Source: Blautia schinkii DSM 10518
Lineage (GTDB): Bacteria; Bacillota; Clostridia; Lachnospirales; Lachnospiraceae
Length of the DNA: 64,000 nucleotides
Direction of reading: 5' to 3'
Assembly: GCA_000702025.1 (NCBI GenBank)
Contig: JNKJ01000008.1
Span: 186,001-250,000 of the forward strand
Shown here: positions 27,335 through 37,211 of the stretch, in pieces
Position numbering within the stretch: the first letter of the stretch is position 1
How the letters are laid out: every line of letters starts with the position of its first letter
Notes under the pieces: model-generated
Told to the model about the DNA's origin: nothing
Databases searched by the model: none
Seen by the model: the letters and a program-made list of their open reading frames with translations, nothing else
Position numbers and translations under genes: made by a program

Positions 27335-28639
27335 CTATCCTTTATTCATGCCCCTGGCTTTCCTCGCATCATCCATATCCTTCAGGCATTGCTGGGCTGT
27401 ATATTCAGGCTCCTGCATATACTTCTGGATAAAACTGGCGTCAGATAACGAAAAGCCGCGGATTCGTAACCGTGCGGAAGCATCATAATACAATTTATCT
27501 ATAAGCTGCTCCGATTCCACATACTGCGGCGTGGAGATACTTTTCACCTGATGTTTAAACACAGGGGCCGTATACAAGTCTTCAAAAGCCACATTATAAT
27601 TATATGGGTCTGCCATAAAGGTAATTAAATCCAATGCCGCCTCCAGCCGGGGACTATTTTTGTTTACTGTCAGTAATGTGAGGTTAGGCCCCTCAAAGGA
27701 ACCTTTTTCCGGGACACCGACAAAGGCAGGCATAAGCCCAAACTTCTCCATGCCCTCCTTTAAGTCTGTGTACAGCCACACATCCCAACCAAGCATCATG
27801 GCGTATTTGCCGCTTTTCATTGCATCCACTCTTCCGGCGGCTGTATTTTCCATGTATCCTTCGCCAAAATTCCCTTTGTCAGCCATGTCTTTGTACCAGG
27901 TGATGATTTTCTCCATTTCAGGGAGATCGGCATAGGATAAGGTGAAATCGTTCAAGGCTTTTAATGTATTCTCATCAGACACAATACTGTCCATGGGAAA
28001 CTGGTAGAAGAAAAACAGGTCTGCATAGGGAAAATACATGGGGGTATAACCATGCTGCTTTAAGGTTTCACACACCTCCATAAATTCGCTCTGGTTTTCC
28101 GGGATATCCAGGCCGCATTCTTTAAAAATCTCTTTGTTATAGAGTGTGCCTGAAATTGATGCCTCTGCATGAGGCAGGCCGATTACTTTTCCATTATAAA
28201 TCGACTGGTTGATTGCGATATTTGTCAGGTCGTCAACCCAGGGCGCGTCCGTAAAGTCATAGAAATTTTTCTCCGGATCGTATGGATCAAGGTTCGTCCC
28301 GCCCTGGCTGATCAAGATGTCCGGCCGCTCCATTGTTCCCGCCTCGATTTGGACGCGGTTTTTCTCCTGCTCTTCAATGGAATATCCTGTTGTTTCGATG
28401 GTATTTCCTGTCATTTCCTCATACCGCTCGAAGGCTTTCTTATAATATTCACGCTGTAATGAAACGCTATCTCCCCAAACAGTGATCGTAGTGTCTGAAA
28501 TATGGCCCCAGTCATATAGCGGCTGGTCCAGGGCAGAAGTCTCCGTAATCTCAGCGGTCTTAGAATTACCACAGGCGGCCATTGCACAAATGACAAAAGC
28601 CGATATGCACATCACCACTGTTTTTATTGTGCTTCTCAT
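27335..28639 (-). CDS. extracellular sugar-binding lipoprotein (family 1)
   Basis: This 434-residue protein has a lipoprotein signal with the lipidation cysteine at C23 (AMAAC). The mature part shows the family 1 solute-binding fold (GDSVSLQREYYKKAF, FEECG-type hinge, YDPYN). No permease gene is next to it; the following gene is a hybrid kinase. It may present ligand to the kinase sensor domain, as proposed for other binding-protein/kinase pairs. That role is inferred. Confidence 0.88.
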   Translation of the reverse strand: MRSTIKTVVMCISAFVICAMAACGNSKTAEITETSALDQPLYDWGHISDTTITVWGDSVSLQREYYKKAFERYEEMTGNTIETTGYSIEEQEKNRVQIEAGTMERPDILISQGGTNLDPYDPEKNFYDFTDAPWVDDLTNIAINQSIYNGKVIGLPHAEASISGTLYNKEIFKECGLDIPENQSEFMEVCETLKQHGYTPMYFPYADLFFFYQFPMDSIVSDENTLKALNDFTLSYADLPEMEKIITWYKDMADKGNFGEGYMENTAAGRVDAMKSGKYAMMLGWDVWLYTDLKEGMEKFGLMPAFVGVPEKGSFEGPNLTLLTVNKNSPRLEAALDLITFMADPYNYNVAFEDLYTAPVFKHQVKSISTPQYVESEQLIDKLYYDASARLRIRGFSLSDASFIQKYMQEPEYTAQQCLKDMDDARKARGMNKG

Positions 28640-28789
28640 AATTTTTCACACACCTTTCGTCTCATTTATGGAGAATATTTTAGAAAGCTGTACTGCTTAA
28701 AATTTGAATTGTGTTCAAAATACTTCTAAGTAAGATTATAACAATTCATAATTACAATAGCAACAGAAACGTTCGTACTTCATTGTACA

Positions 28790-28826
28790 AAAGCAAATAA
28801 GACACCAGACCATTCAGCCTGATGCC
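28790..28826 (-). terminator. terminator of the mannan operon
   Basis: On the minus strand GGCATCAG pairs with CTGGTGTC (8 bp with two G-U) around a 10-base loop, followed by a U-rich tail. It lies about 18 bases after the stop of the GH1-ManA fusion gene. Confidence 0.55.
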
Positions 28827-28843
28827 ATTTTTTTATTGTATGC

Positions 28844-31162
28844 TTAATAAGGGAATGTAGAAGCAATCAGCTCCATCTCACCTGTTAGTTCCACTATGCC
28901 GAATTTATCCGGAAGGATAAAATGGTCGCCCTTTTTTATTACCTGACCATTGATGATCCCGCAGCCGTCTATGACACTGACATTCAAAAAAGGATACACC
29001 TGGTCAAAAGCTGCCCTTCCGTTTAAATTCATTTTAAATACCTGGTAGCAGTCGCAGGCTATTAATTCCACCCATCTGTTTTCCGGTAAATCCCGGACAC
29101 TTTTCACACAAGACTCTGCCGGTTTCGCAGGCACCTGAATCACATCAATACTTTTCTCCACATGAAGCTCTCTCGGCTTCCCGTCCGTCAACCGTCCGTA
29201 GTCATAGACACGGTAGGTAATATCGCTGTTCTGTTGGGTTTCCAGTATCATACAGCCCCTTGTAATGGCATGGACCGTTCCCGGTTCAATCTGGATGAAA
29301 TCACCCTTTTTCACCGGTAAGCGGCGGATAAAATCGTCCCACTGTCCATTGCGTATCATAGCTTCCAGTTCTTCTTTTGTATTAGCATTATGACCTATGA
29401 CAAGCTCAGCCCCCTGCGGACAATCAAGGATATACCAACACTCTGTTTTACCTAATGAACCATTTTCATGCGCCCTTGCATAGTTGTCATTCGGATGGAC
29501 TTGTATGCTTAGATTGTCTTTGGCATCAATCACCTTAATCAAAAGAGGGAATCGATCCAGGTCTAAATCGCCGAATAAATAACGGTCGTCGCGCCATAGT
29601 TCAGAGAGCGTTTTTCCTACAAAACGGTTGTCTTCCACCGGGTCATCTCCGTTTGGATGTGCAGATATCCCCCAGCATTCTCCTGTCTCTGTTCCGGGAA
29701 TTCTGTATCCGAAATCTGTTCCCAGACGGCTCCCACCCCACACCATTTCTTTTAAAACAGGCTCGAGAAACAGGATTGGCCTTGGCTTTTTGTTTATAGA
29801 AAGAACCGCCCCGTTGCTTTCCATAACCTTCTGATACCAGTAAGCAGAATCCTTAACAGTGCGTTTTTGGTTTTCAAAATTTACAAAAACCAGACCAAAA
29901 CGTTCGCGATATCCCCTTTCCCACTCAAAGTTATCAAGAAAAGTCCAGTGGAAATATCCGCGGACATCCACACCTTCATTTACTGCTTTTTGGATTTGCC
30001 CGATATAGGCATCCAGAAAATGAATGCGGTTGTAGTCGTGTACTCTCCCATCCTCTGAAACCATATCTGCGCAAGAGGTGCCGTTCTCTGTGATATACAG
30101 GGGTATATGATACTTTTCATACAAGAATCTGCTTCCCCAATACATACACTCAGGCGTCACAGGCCAGTCTGCCGCAGTTTTTGCATAGCCGGGCTGCCGC
30201 GCTGCAAATACCGGCTCTCCGTTTTCTCCTGCTATGACCGGATAGCCATTGTAAAGATTCACTCCAAGGAAATCAAGCGGCTGATGGATAAGCTCCATAT
30301 CTTTTACCGTAATTTTAGGAAGATAGGGAGCAAATTTTTCCAGCCCTTCCTTTGGGTATATCCCCAGTAAAACAGGGTCCAGAAACCAGGAAAGGTTCCA
30401 CAGCCAGTTATCCATTTTATTGTAAAAACCAAAGCAGGCTTTTTTCGCAGCCTCTATATCTTCCATACTGTTTGTCACAGGGATGGCGCTGTCGCAAATG
30501 GGCGCAATGCCTATTTTCACAGGCCGGGCGGCGTATTTGCGAAGTGCTTTCACTGCCATTCCATGCCCTTTCAGCATCTGGTGTACCAATTGAAAGGTAA
30601 GCGGCAGGGAAAGTTTACTGCCGGGTGCATGAATCCCTTTTAAATGCCCCAGTTCACAGTAGCACTGGGGCTCGTCAAGTGTAATAAAGAATTCACATAG
30701 ATCCGAAAAGTTCTCCGCCGCCACTCTAGCGTATTCTCCAAACCAATACGGAGCCTGTGGATTTAGCCATCCGCCCTGGTCCTGCAGCTTCTGTGGGTAT
30801 TCAAAATGAAACAGAGTAATATAAGGGGTAATCCCTTTTTCCTTCATAAAAAGTATCATTTCCCGATAAAAATCAACAGCCTTTTGGTTGATTTCGCCGG
30901 TTCCATCTGGAAGAATACGGCTCCAATTTAAAGAAAAACGGTAATGGCGGATTCCGAGATATTTCATAAGAGAAATATCCTCTTTATATTTGTGGACATA
31001 ATCACAGCTTACCGAGGCATCAGAGCCGTCCTGAATGTTACCGGGCACTTTCGTAAAGCTGTCCCAGATACATAGGCCGCTTCCATCGGCTTTATCCTTC
31101 CCTTCTATCTGATAGGCGCTGCTTGCCGCGCCCCACACAAAATCTTTCGGGAAAGTCATCAT
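28844..31162 (-). CDS. fusion protein: GH1 beta-glycosidase + class I mannose-6-phosphate isomerase
   Basis: This 772-residue protein has a complete GH1 domain (about 1-452) followed without linker by a complete ManA domain (about 460-772). The GH1 nucleophile is E359 in YITENG. The acid/base motif reads TLDEP (E164) where almost all GH1 have NEP, and the usual HWDLP reads HFEYP. FEWERGYRERFG is typical of glycosidases acting on unphosphorylated sugars. The ManA part has VWGG, GECWGISAHP, the Zn motif IQVHPND, TECWYI and PGTVHAI. One in-frame Met (447) lies near the junction, with only a poor ribosome site. The fusion links release of mannose or glucose to mannose 6-phosphate isomerisation. 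There is no signal peptide. Confidence 0.9.
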   Translation of the reverse strand: MMTFPKDFVWGAASSAYQIEGKDKADGSGLCIWDSFTKVPGNIQDGSDASVSCDYVHKYKEDISLMKYLGIRHYRFSLNWSRILPDGTGEINQKAVDFYREMILFMKEKGITPYITLFHFEYPQKLQDQGGWLNPQAPYWFGEYARVAAENFSDLCEFFITLDEPQCYCELGHLKGIHAPGSKLSLPLTFQLVHQMLKGHGMAVKALRKYAARPVKIGIAPICDSAIPVTNSMEDIEAAKKACFGFYNKMDNWLWNLSWFLDPVLLGIYPKEGLEKFAPYLPKITVKDMELIHQPLDFLGVNLYNGYPVIAGENGEPVFAARQPGYAKTAADWPVTPECMYWGSRFLYEKYHIPLYITENGTSCADMVSEDGRVHDYNRIHFLDAYIGQIQKAVNEGVDVRGYFHWTFLDNFEWERGYRERFGLVFVNFENQKRTVKDSAYWYQKVMESNGAVLSINKKPRPILFLEPVLKEMVWGGSRLGTDFGYRIPGTETGECWGISAHPNGDDPVEDNRFVGKTLSELWRDDRYLFGDLDLDRFPLLIKVIDAKDNLSIQVHPNDNYARAHENGSLGKTECWYILDCPQGAELVIGHNANTKEELEAMIRNGQWDDFIRRLPVKKGDFIQIEPGTVHAITRGCMILETQQNSDITYRVYDYGRLTDGKPRELHVEKSIDVIQVPAKPAESCVKSVRDLPENRWVELIACDCYQVFKMNLNGRAAFDQVYPFLNVSVIDGCGIINGQVIKKGDHFILPDKFGIVELTGEMELIASTFPY

Positions 31163-31223
31163 TTCACCTGTCCTTTCTCAATGCTCCATCTGGTATGTGC
31201 AGGAGCCTTACCCAGGAAGTTTT

Positions 31224-34088
31224 TTATACCCGGGCCAGCTCCTGCACTGCCTTAGTGAGCGTTTCCAGTTTCTCATCTGCCTCAGGGTGGTTTTTTCCCT
31301 TTACGCCCACATAAAACTTGATTTTAGGCTCTGTTCCTGATGGACGTACACAGCACCATGCACAATCTTCCAACTCGAAATAAATCACGTCAGAAACAGG
31401 AAACCCTGTTATTGTACCAGCCTGGTAATCGCGGAATGTTTTTACCTCATAACCGCCGATTGAGGCGGGGATATTTTTCCGGAGATTCTCCATGAGCAGG
31501 GATATATTGTTCACTCCGTCCCTGCCTTTCAGGGTAACGGTACACAGCCCCTCTTTATAATATCCATAAGTCTCGAACAGTCTATCCATCTGCTGACAGA
31601 GAGTCATGCCCTCTTCTTTATAGTAAGCCGCCGCTTCGCAAAGCGCCATGACTGCTGCAATCGCATCCTTGTCTCTTGCATGAGTTCCCACTAGACATCC
31701 ATAACTTTCCTCATATCCGAACTGGAAATCATAGGAGTTCTCTTGTTCAAAGCGTTTAATCTGTTCTCCAATATATTTAAAGCCTGTCAGAGTCTCGATC
31801 AGCGTCATTCCATATGCTGCGGTAAGCGCCTTAGACATTTTGCCGGAAACAATGGTAGTGACGACTGCTCCGTTTTCCGGCAGGAGGCCAAGAGCTTTTC
31901 GCTGGGACAAAAGATATTCCAAAATGATCATACCGGACATATTTCCCGTAAAGCTTTTGTACTCCCCGTCACGGTCATCTCTGGCATAAATACCAAGACG
32001 GTCCGCATCCGGATCTGTGGCAAGGACAAGGTCTGCCTCAACCTCCTTTGCAAGCTCCAGCGCAAGAGAAAAGGCGTCCTTGTCTTCCGGATTGGGCGAT
32101 TTGAGCGTGGGGAAGCTGCCGTCAGGAAGCTCCTGTGATTTGACCACATAGACCTGATCAAAGCCGAGCTCTTTAAGGATTCGGCGGACAGGCAGATTCC
32201 CGGTTCCATGGAGAGGGGTGTAAACGATTTTTAGATTTCCTGCCTGACGCTTGAGTACATCCGGACGGAGCACCAGCTTTTTTAATTCCGCTATATATCT
32301 ATCATCTATTTCAGGGCCGATCACTTCATAAAGGCCAATGTTCTGCGCATCCTCCAGACTCATCGTCTTTACCATGGAATAGCTGCTCACTGCCTGTACC
32401 TCCCTGATGATTTCCTGATCCTTGGGCGGGGTAATCTGGCCGCCGTCAGCCCAGTACACCTTATATCCATTGTATTCCGGAGGATTATGGCTGGCCGTAA
32501 TCACAATTCCTGCTGTACAGCCAAGCTCCCGCAGGGCAAAGGACAGCATTGGAGTAGGACGAAGGGAAGGGAAAATATATGCTTTGATATTGTTTGCCGC
32601 CAGACAAAGCGCTGCTTCCCCGGCAAATTCAGGGGACATATTTCGGGAGTCATAGGCAATGGCCACGCCCTTATCCTGTGTTTTTTCTTTCAGGATGTAG
32701 TTTGCCAGTCCCTGGGTTGCCTTACGCACCGTATAAATGTTCATACGATTTGTCCCTGCACCGATTATCCCACGCAGGCCCCCGGTGCCAAAAGAAAGCT
32801 CCTTGTAGAAACGGTCCTCAATCTCTTTTTCATCACCCGCAATTGCTTTTAATTCTGCCTTTGTTTTTTCATCAAAATATGCATCTGTAAGCCAGGAGTC
32901 ATATACTTTTTTGTAGGCACTCTGTTTCAAAAGCTCCAGATTTTTTTCTATCAGCATGCAGCGCTGCTTAACACAATCAGGTGAACGGAGAGGGTCTGCA
33001 GGTGTATGAAACAAATAATCCTCCAACTTTTCCACCGTTGTAGCTGCCACATGCATCCTGGTGTCACAGGAAGCATAATAGATATATACATCTCCGTTCT
33101 CCCTGGCTACCGCACCGTTTGTAAACACGACATTAGAAACATCCCCCACACGCTCACTGCCTAAGGGAACCAGAAACACACCGGACGGCTGGGCCACCAC
33201 CCTGGACGGGTCTTTCAGGTCCGTGCCAAAGGCATACAGCACGTAACGAAGCCCTGCGGCTGTATTGCGCACACCGTGAGCAATATGAATCCAACATCTC
33301 TTTCCTTTGATAGGTACTGCTCCGGCTCCGTTTTTCCCTTCGGTCAAGGTGTGATAAATGCGTCTGCTGATGATTTTTTCTTCGTCGATCACTGCGTGAC
33401 AGATATCGTCACATACCCCGAAACCAATTCCACCGCCGCTTCCGGTGTCAATGAAGCCATCCATTGGGCGGGTATAAAAAGCATATTTTCCGTCTACGAA
33501 TTCGGGATGAAGAACTACATTTCTCTGCTGTGGCGAACGTAAGGTTTTCAGATTATCCAGGCGCTCCCAAACTTTTAAATCTCTAGTGCGTACAATCCCT
33601 GCCTCTGCCACGGCAGCTGACAGGTCCCCGGTTGTCTGATCCTTACTTTCAGAGCAGAATACCCCGTAAATCCATCCGTCCTCGTGTTTCGTAAGCCGCA
33701 TGTCATATACATTTGTCTCTTCCGGGCAGGTATCCGGAAGCACTACAGGATAGTCCCAGAAATGAAAGCCGTCGATACCGCTCTCACTTTCTGCAACTGC
33801 GAAGAAGGATTTCCTGTCATTCCCTTCCACACGTACCATCAAGTAAAATTTTCCGTCCAATTCAATAGCTCCGGAATTCATCACAGCATTGATGCCCAGC
33901 CGTTCCATAAAAAACGGATTAGTCTCTTCATCTAAGTCATATCTCCAGTGCACAGGGGCAAACTCTCTTGTCAGAACCGGATATTCATATCTTTCGTATA
34001 TGCCGTTATAAAAGTCTGTTTTGTGGTTTTTCCTTGCAACGAGTCCGTCAACCTTGGCCTTTTCTATGTAATATTGTTTATGAAGCAT
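31224..34088 (-). CDS. fusion protein: GH130 mannosyl-glucose phosphorylase + phosphomannomutase/phosphoglucomutase
   Basis: This 954-residue protein is a GH130 subfamily 1-like phosphorylase (about 1-388) joined to a full alpha-D-phosphohexomutase (about 390-954). The GH130 catalytic Asp is D129 in NVYDMR. The mutase has [12 protein letters not shown], phospho-Ser S533 in TASHNP, metal loop DPDADR, sugar loop GYEESYG and phosphate loop RPSGTEP. The junction reads [14 protein letters not shown] with no Met, so the mutase cannot easily be made alone. Predicted flow: mannosyl-glucose plus phosphate gives mannose 1-phosphate, then mannose 6-phosphate. It overlaps the epimerase gene by 11 bases. 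Confidence 0.9.
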   Translation of the reverse strand: MLHKQYYIEKAKVDGLVARKNHKTDFYNGIYERYEYPVLTREFAPVHWRYDLDEETNPFFMERLGINAVMNSGAIELDGKFYLMVRVEGNDRKSFFAVAESESGIDGFHFWDYPVVLPDTCPEETNVYDMRLTKHEDGWIYGVFCSESKDQTTGDLSAAVAEAGIVRTRDLKVWERLDNLKTLRSPQQRNVVLHPEFVDGKYAFYTRPMDGFIDTGSGGGIGFGVCDDICHAVIDEEKIISRRIYHTLTEGKNGAGAVPIKGKRCWIHIAHGVRNTAAGLRYVLYAFGTDLKDPSRVVAQPSGVFLVPLGSERVGDVSNVVFTNGAVARENGDVYIYYASCDTRMHVAATTVEKLEDYLFHTPADPLRSPDCVKQRCMLIEKNLELLKQSAYKKVYDSWLTDAYFDEKTKAELKAIAGDEKEIEDRFYKELSFGTGGLRGIIGAGTNRMNIYTVRKATQGLANYILKEKTQDKGVAIAYDSRNMSPEFAGEAALCLAANNIKAYIFPSLRPTPMLSFALRELGCTAGIVITASHNPPEYNGYKVYWADGGQITPPKDQEIIREVQAVSSYSMVKTMSLEDAQNIGLYEVIGPEIDDRYIAELKKLVLRPDVLKRQAGNLKIVYTPLHGTGNLPVRRILKELGFDQVYVVKSQELPDGSFPTLKSPNPEDKDAFSLALELAKEVEADLVLATDPDADRLGIYARDDRDGEYKSFTGNMSGMIILEYLLSQRKALGLLPENGAVVTTIVSGKMSKALTAAYGMTLIETLTGFKYIGEQIKRFEQENSYDFQFGYEESYGCLVGTHARDKDAIAAVMALCEAAAYYKEEGMTLCQQMDRLFETYGYYKEGLCTVTLKGRDGVNNISLLMENLRKNIPASIGGYEVKTFRDYQAGTITGFPVSDVIYFELEDCAWCCVRPSGTEPKIKFYVGVKGKNHPEADEKLETLTKAVQELARV

Positions 34089-35256
34089 TTTTTGTCCTCC
34101 TGATTACTTCCATGCACATCCGGCCGTTATGGTACGGGCATTTCCACGGTTCCACAATCGGCTTGTGTATTGGTCTCCCGGATTCGTCTACGCACCAGTA
34201 CCATTCGGAATCTTTTCTTTTATCAATCATAAATTCTTTGATGTAATCCCATATCTGCTCTGCGGCAGCCAGATATTCCTTTCTTTCCGGCTGCTTTTCA
34301 TATCCGTTTAGAAAACCCACGATTCCTTCTGCCTGCACCCACCACACTCTTGTCGTATCATCCACGCCATTTTCGCACTCATTTAAGAGGGAATGGGAGT
34401 GGTATGCTCTTAGGTATATATGTTCTGTGATGTCCCTGGTGATGGGGGAAAGCTTTTCTGTGTAATTCTTATCTCCTAAAACCGCAAGGGCTCTGTCCAT
34501 CAGCCAGGCGGACTCAATGTCGTGTCCGTAGGAATACAGATCTACAAGGCTGTTCCAGGTCCGGTCAAAGAATACCTCCTGACGTCCAAGCTTTTGATCA
34601 TATATTTTTTCTATGAAAATATCCATCATAAACCGAAGCCGTTGTCCGGTCATTTCATCTTTTGTTACTCTGTAATATTCGGTATAGGCCTCCAGAACAT
34701 GAAGCAGTGTATTCATAGTCTTTTCCGCAAGGACACCATTTTCCGAGAGCTTGTGATTTTCCTGCGGCTCAAATTTCCGGTCAAAGGCTTCCAGATATCC
34801 ATAGGCATCTGTACATTTTTCCTCTATCACGTGCTGAAGCCTGGCTGCAAGCTTCAAGGACTCTTGATTGCCTGTCGCATCATAGTATGAGGAAAGTGCA
34901 TAAATAGCAAACGCCTGATTATAGGTATGCTTCGATTCATCCTTGGGTGTTCCGTCAAAAGCAACAGACCAGAATATGCCGCCGAATTCGGGGTCCACAC
35001 AATGGTCACGCAGAAATTCATAAGCGTGGTCTGCATCTGCCCGGAGCTTTTCCTCTCCGAGAAGCAGATATGCATTGGAAAAGAACCATAGGATCCTGCT
35101 GTTTAAGATACAGCCCTTGTCGTAATGCCGGTCCACCTTAAGGTCATAATCCATATATCCGTAATATCCGCCGTTTTCCTCATCCTTAAGATTTTCCCAA
35201 AAAGGAATCAGCGCTTGCTTCAGATGATTTTCAATTTCCTTTGCAAAAGTATGCAT
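34078..35256 (-). CDS. cellobiose 2-epimerase (mannobiose 2-epimerase)
   Basis: This is an (alpha/alpha)6-barrel protein of the N-acylglucosamine 2-epimerase superfamily with the cellobiose epimerase pattern: [59 protein letters not shown] and [13 protein letters not shown] 35256 (392 residues) matches the usual start and has AAGGAAA upstream; ATG 35280 is possible. In mannan pathways it converts beta-1,4-mannobiose to mannosyl-glucose, the substrate of the phosphorylase encoded by the next gene. Cytoplasmic. Confidence 0.93.
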   Translation of the reverse strand: MHTFAKEIENHLKQALIPFWENLKDEENGGYYGYMDYDLKVDRHYDKGCILNSRILWFFSNAYLLLGEEKLRADADHAYEFLRDHCVDPEFGGIFWSVAFDGTPKDESKHTYNQAFAIYALSSYYDATGNQESLKLAARLQHVIEEKCTDAYGYLEAFDRKFEPQENHKLSENGVLAEKTMNTLLHVLEAYTEYYRVTKDEMTGQRLRFMMDIFIEKIYDQKLGRQEVFFDRTWNSLVDLYSYGHDIESAWLMDRALAVLGDKNYTEKLSPITRDITEHIYLRAYHSHSLLNECENGVDDTTRVWWVQAEGIVGFLNGYEKQPERKEYLAAAEQIWDYIKEFMIDKRKDSEWYWCVDESGRPIHKPIVEPWKCPYHNGRMCMEVIRRTKNAS

Positions 35257-35286
35257 GTTTCCTTCAAACCGCCTTTCCATTTCGCC

Positions 35287-36309
35287 TTATCTTCTGCCAA
35301 GCTCTGTGTCAGTTGTTCTCACTACACTGTGGTCTTTTATATAGGTTATAATTTCATCCACCTTAGTAAAAGCAAGGCCAACATACGTGTCCGCAGCGCC
35401 GTAATAAACAGCGATTTTTCCGCTCTCTGCATCATGAATGGTTGCGCAGGGGAAGGTTACATTTGGCACGAAGCCCCTCTCCTCATACCACTCCTCCGGT
35501 GTAAGAAGGAAGTTTTCGCAGCGGTATTTTACAATGGAGGGATTGTCGATATCCAGGATTGCACCACCGATACTGTACACGTAGCCGTTGCAGGTGCCTG
35601 TTACACCATGGTAAAAAAGAAGCCATCCTTCGCTTGTCTCAATAGGTGCTGCGCCGCCTCCGATTTTCAGGGATTCCCACCACTCACTGCTCTTCCCCAT
35701 CACATGACGATGTTTGCCCCAATATATAAAGTCCGGGCTTTCAGAGATAAAAATATCGCCAAAGGGAGTATGTCCACTGTCGCTTGGGCGGGACAGCATC
35801 ATGAAATTGCCGTTGATCTTTCTTGGAAAGAGAACGGCGTTTCTGTTAAATGGAAGGAAAGGATTCTCTACTCTCACAAAGGTTTTAAAGTCTGTTGTCT
35901 TTGCCATACCGATTGCCGCCCCATAAAAATCCTGACACCAGATGATATAGTAGATATCTTCTACCTTTACCAGTCTTGGGTCGTAGGCGTAGACCGGCAT
36001 GAATGGTTTGCCTTCTTCATCCACAAAAGCAATCCTCTCCTCCTCGAATTCCCAGTGAAACCCATCCCGGCTCCTGCCAAGGTAAATATACGGAATGCCG
36101 TTTTTCTGCTCTCCACGGAACACACCGATAAATGCATCCTCATATGGTATCACCGCACTGTTGAAGATTCTGGCTACCTCTTTGATCGGGTTCCTGCCAA
36201 TAACAGGATTTTTGCTGTATCTCCATACCGGAGCTCCGGTTGGTTCTTCCGTTCTGTCCTGCCATGGTACGTTAGGTACAGCGGGACCTATGATTTTAAT
36301 TTCGCTCAT
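35287..36309 (-). CDS. GH130 beta-1,4-mannooligosaccharide phosphorylase
   Basis: This 340-residue five-bladed propeller protein has the GH130 catalytic Asp at D110 in YAYDPRL and the phosphate-binding pattern further on (SRPSDSGHTP, YHGV and YYGAADTYVG). Length and motifs fit subfamily 2, which shortens mannooligosaccharides to release mannose 1-phosphate. It complements the GH130 domain of the fusion protein, which would act on the final mannosyl-glucose. It lies between the permease genes and the epimerase gene in the same operon. Confidence 0.9.
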   Translation of the reverse strand: MSEIKIIGPAVPNVPWQDRTEEPTGAPVWRYSKNPVIGRNPIKEVARIFNSAVIPYEDAFIGVFRGEQKNGIPYIYLGRSRDGFHWEFEEERIAFVDEEGKPFMPVYAYDPRLVKVEDIYYIIWCQDFYGAAIGMAKTTDFKTFVRVENPFLPFNRNAVLFPRKINGNFMMLSRPSDSGHTPFGDIFISESPDFIYWGKHRHVMGKSSEWWESLKIGGGAAPIETSEGWLLFYHGVTGTCNGYVYSIGGAILDIDNPSIVKYRCENFLLTPEEWYEERGFVPNVTFPCATIHDAESGKIAVYYGAADTYVGLAFTKVDEIITYIKDHSVVRTTDTELGRR

Positions 36310-36362
36310 TACTTGTCTCCTCGTTTTTATTCAAATAAATTTTATGGTGTTTCCCAATAGAG

Positions 36363-37211
36363 TCAGCCCTTTACAGCTCCGGCTGCCATTCCGCCGTATA
36401 CCTGCTTCTGAAAGATCAGGAACAAAATCAAAATCGGAATGATCGTAATCAATACACCGGCACAAATATAGTTATATTGATTCCCGTAAGGCCCTGTAAA
36501 TTTGTATAGGGCTGTGGATATTGTTTTTAATTCAGAGCTTTGAAGATATAGGTTTGACATATAGTATTCGTTATAAACGCCGACTCCTTTTAATACCAGA
36601 GAGGTTACAATCGCAGGCTTTAAAAGCGGAAACAGGATTTTAAAGAATACACCAAAATACGTACATCCGTCTACAATTGCAGATTCATCCAGAGATACAG
36701 GAAGATTCTCAAAGAACTGCAGGAAGATATAAATGGAAATAATATCTGTTCCCATGAGAACAATCATATAACCATAAAGGCGGTTGATCAGGCCTAGAGA
36801 AAACATAATTTGATAAACTGTCACCTGGGTAGCGATGCCGGGGATAAGTGCGGCGAACATAAACAGATTTTGGATCACCGCATTCCCCTTGAATTTAAAA
36901 CGGTTCAGTACATATGCAAGCATGGCACCGATAAATACAGATACTGTGAGCACCACAACGAGAACAATCGCTGTATTTAGAAAACCTTTCAGCATATTTG
37001 CCTGCTGGAAAGCAACCTTAAAATTCTCAAAATTCAAGAAGGATTTCGGCAGCTCTAGTACAGAGGTCGTGTTATATTCTTCGGTGGTTTTAAACGCTGT
37101 AAGAACACAGACACAGACGGGAATCAGGGCAATCAGAGCAGCGCCCGCAAGCATCACATATTTGAATACAAGGAAAACAACTGACAGTGGTTTTATTTTA
37201 CTGTTGGTCAT
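36363..37211 (-). CDS. mannooligosaccharide ABC importer permease (MalG type)
   Basis: This 282-residue permease has about six membrane helices and the EAA-type loop DESAIVDGCTYFGVFFKILFP. It overlaps the partner permease gene by four bases. The cargo is inferred from the mannan enzymes in the operon. Confidence 0.92.
   Translation of the reverse strand: MTNSKIKPLSVVFLVFKYVMLAGAALIALIPVCVCVLTAFKTTEEYNTTSVLELPKSFLNFENFKVAFQQANMLKGFLNTAIVLVVVLTVSVFIGAMLAYVLNRFKFKGNAVIQNLFMFAALIPGIATQVTVYQIMFSLGLINRLYGYMIVLMGTDIISIYIFLQFFENLPVSLDESAIVDGCTYFGVFFKILFPLLKPAIVTSLVLKGVGVYNEYYMSNLYLQSSELKTISTALYKFTGPYGNQYNYICAGVLITIIPILILFLIFQKQVYGGMAAGAVKG

Noticed and set aside
31163..31223. Fusion genes as products of a simple lost stop codon between overlapping genes
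   Set aside because: The GH130-mutase junction lacks a Met and a ribosome site, and both downstream domains begin at their normal first conserved residues, so older gene fusions are more likely.
35125..36360. Plus-strand open frame of about 410 codons across the epimerase and GH130 genes
   Set aside because: No recognisable domain and no ribosome site. It spans two well-supported minus-strand genes.
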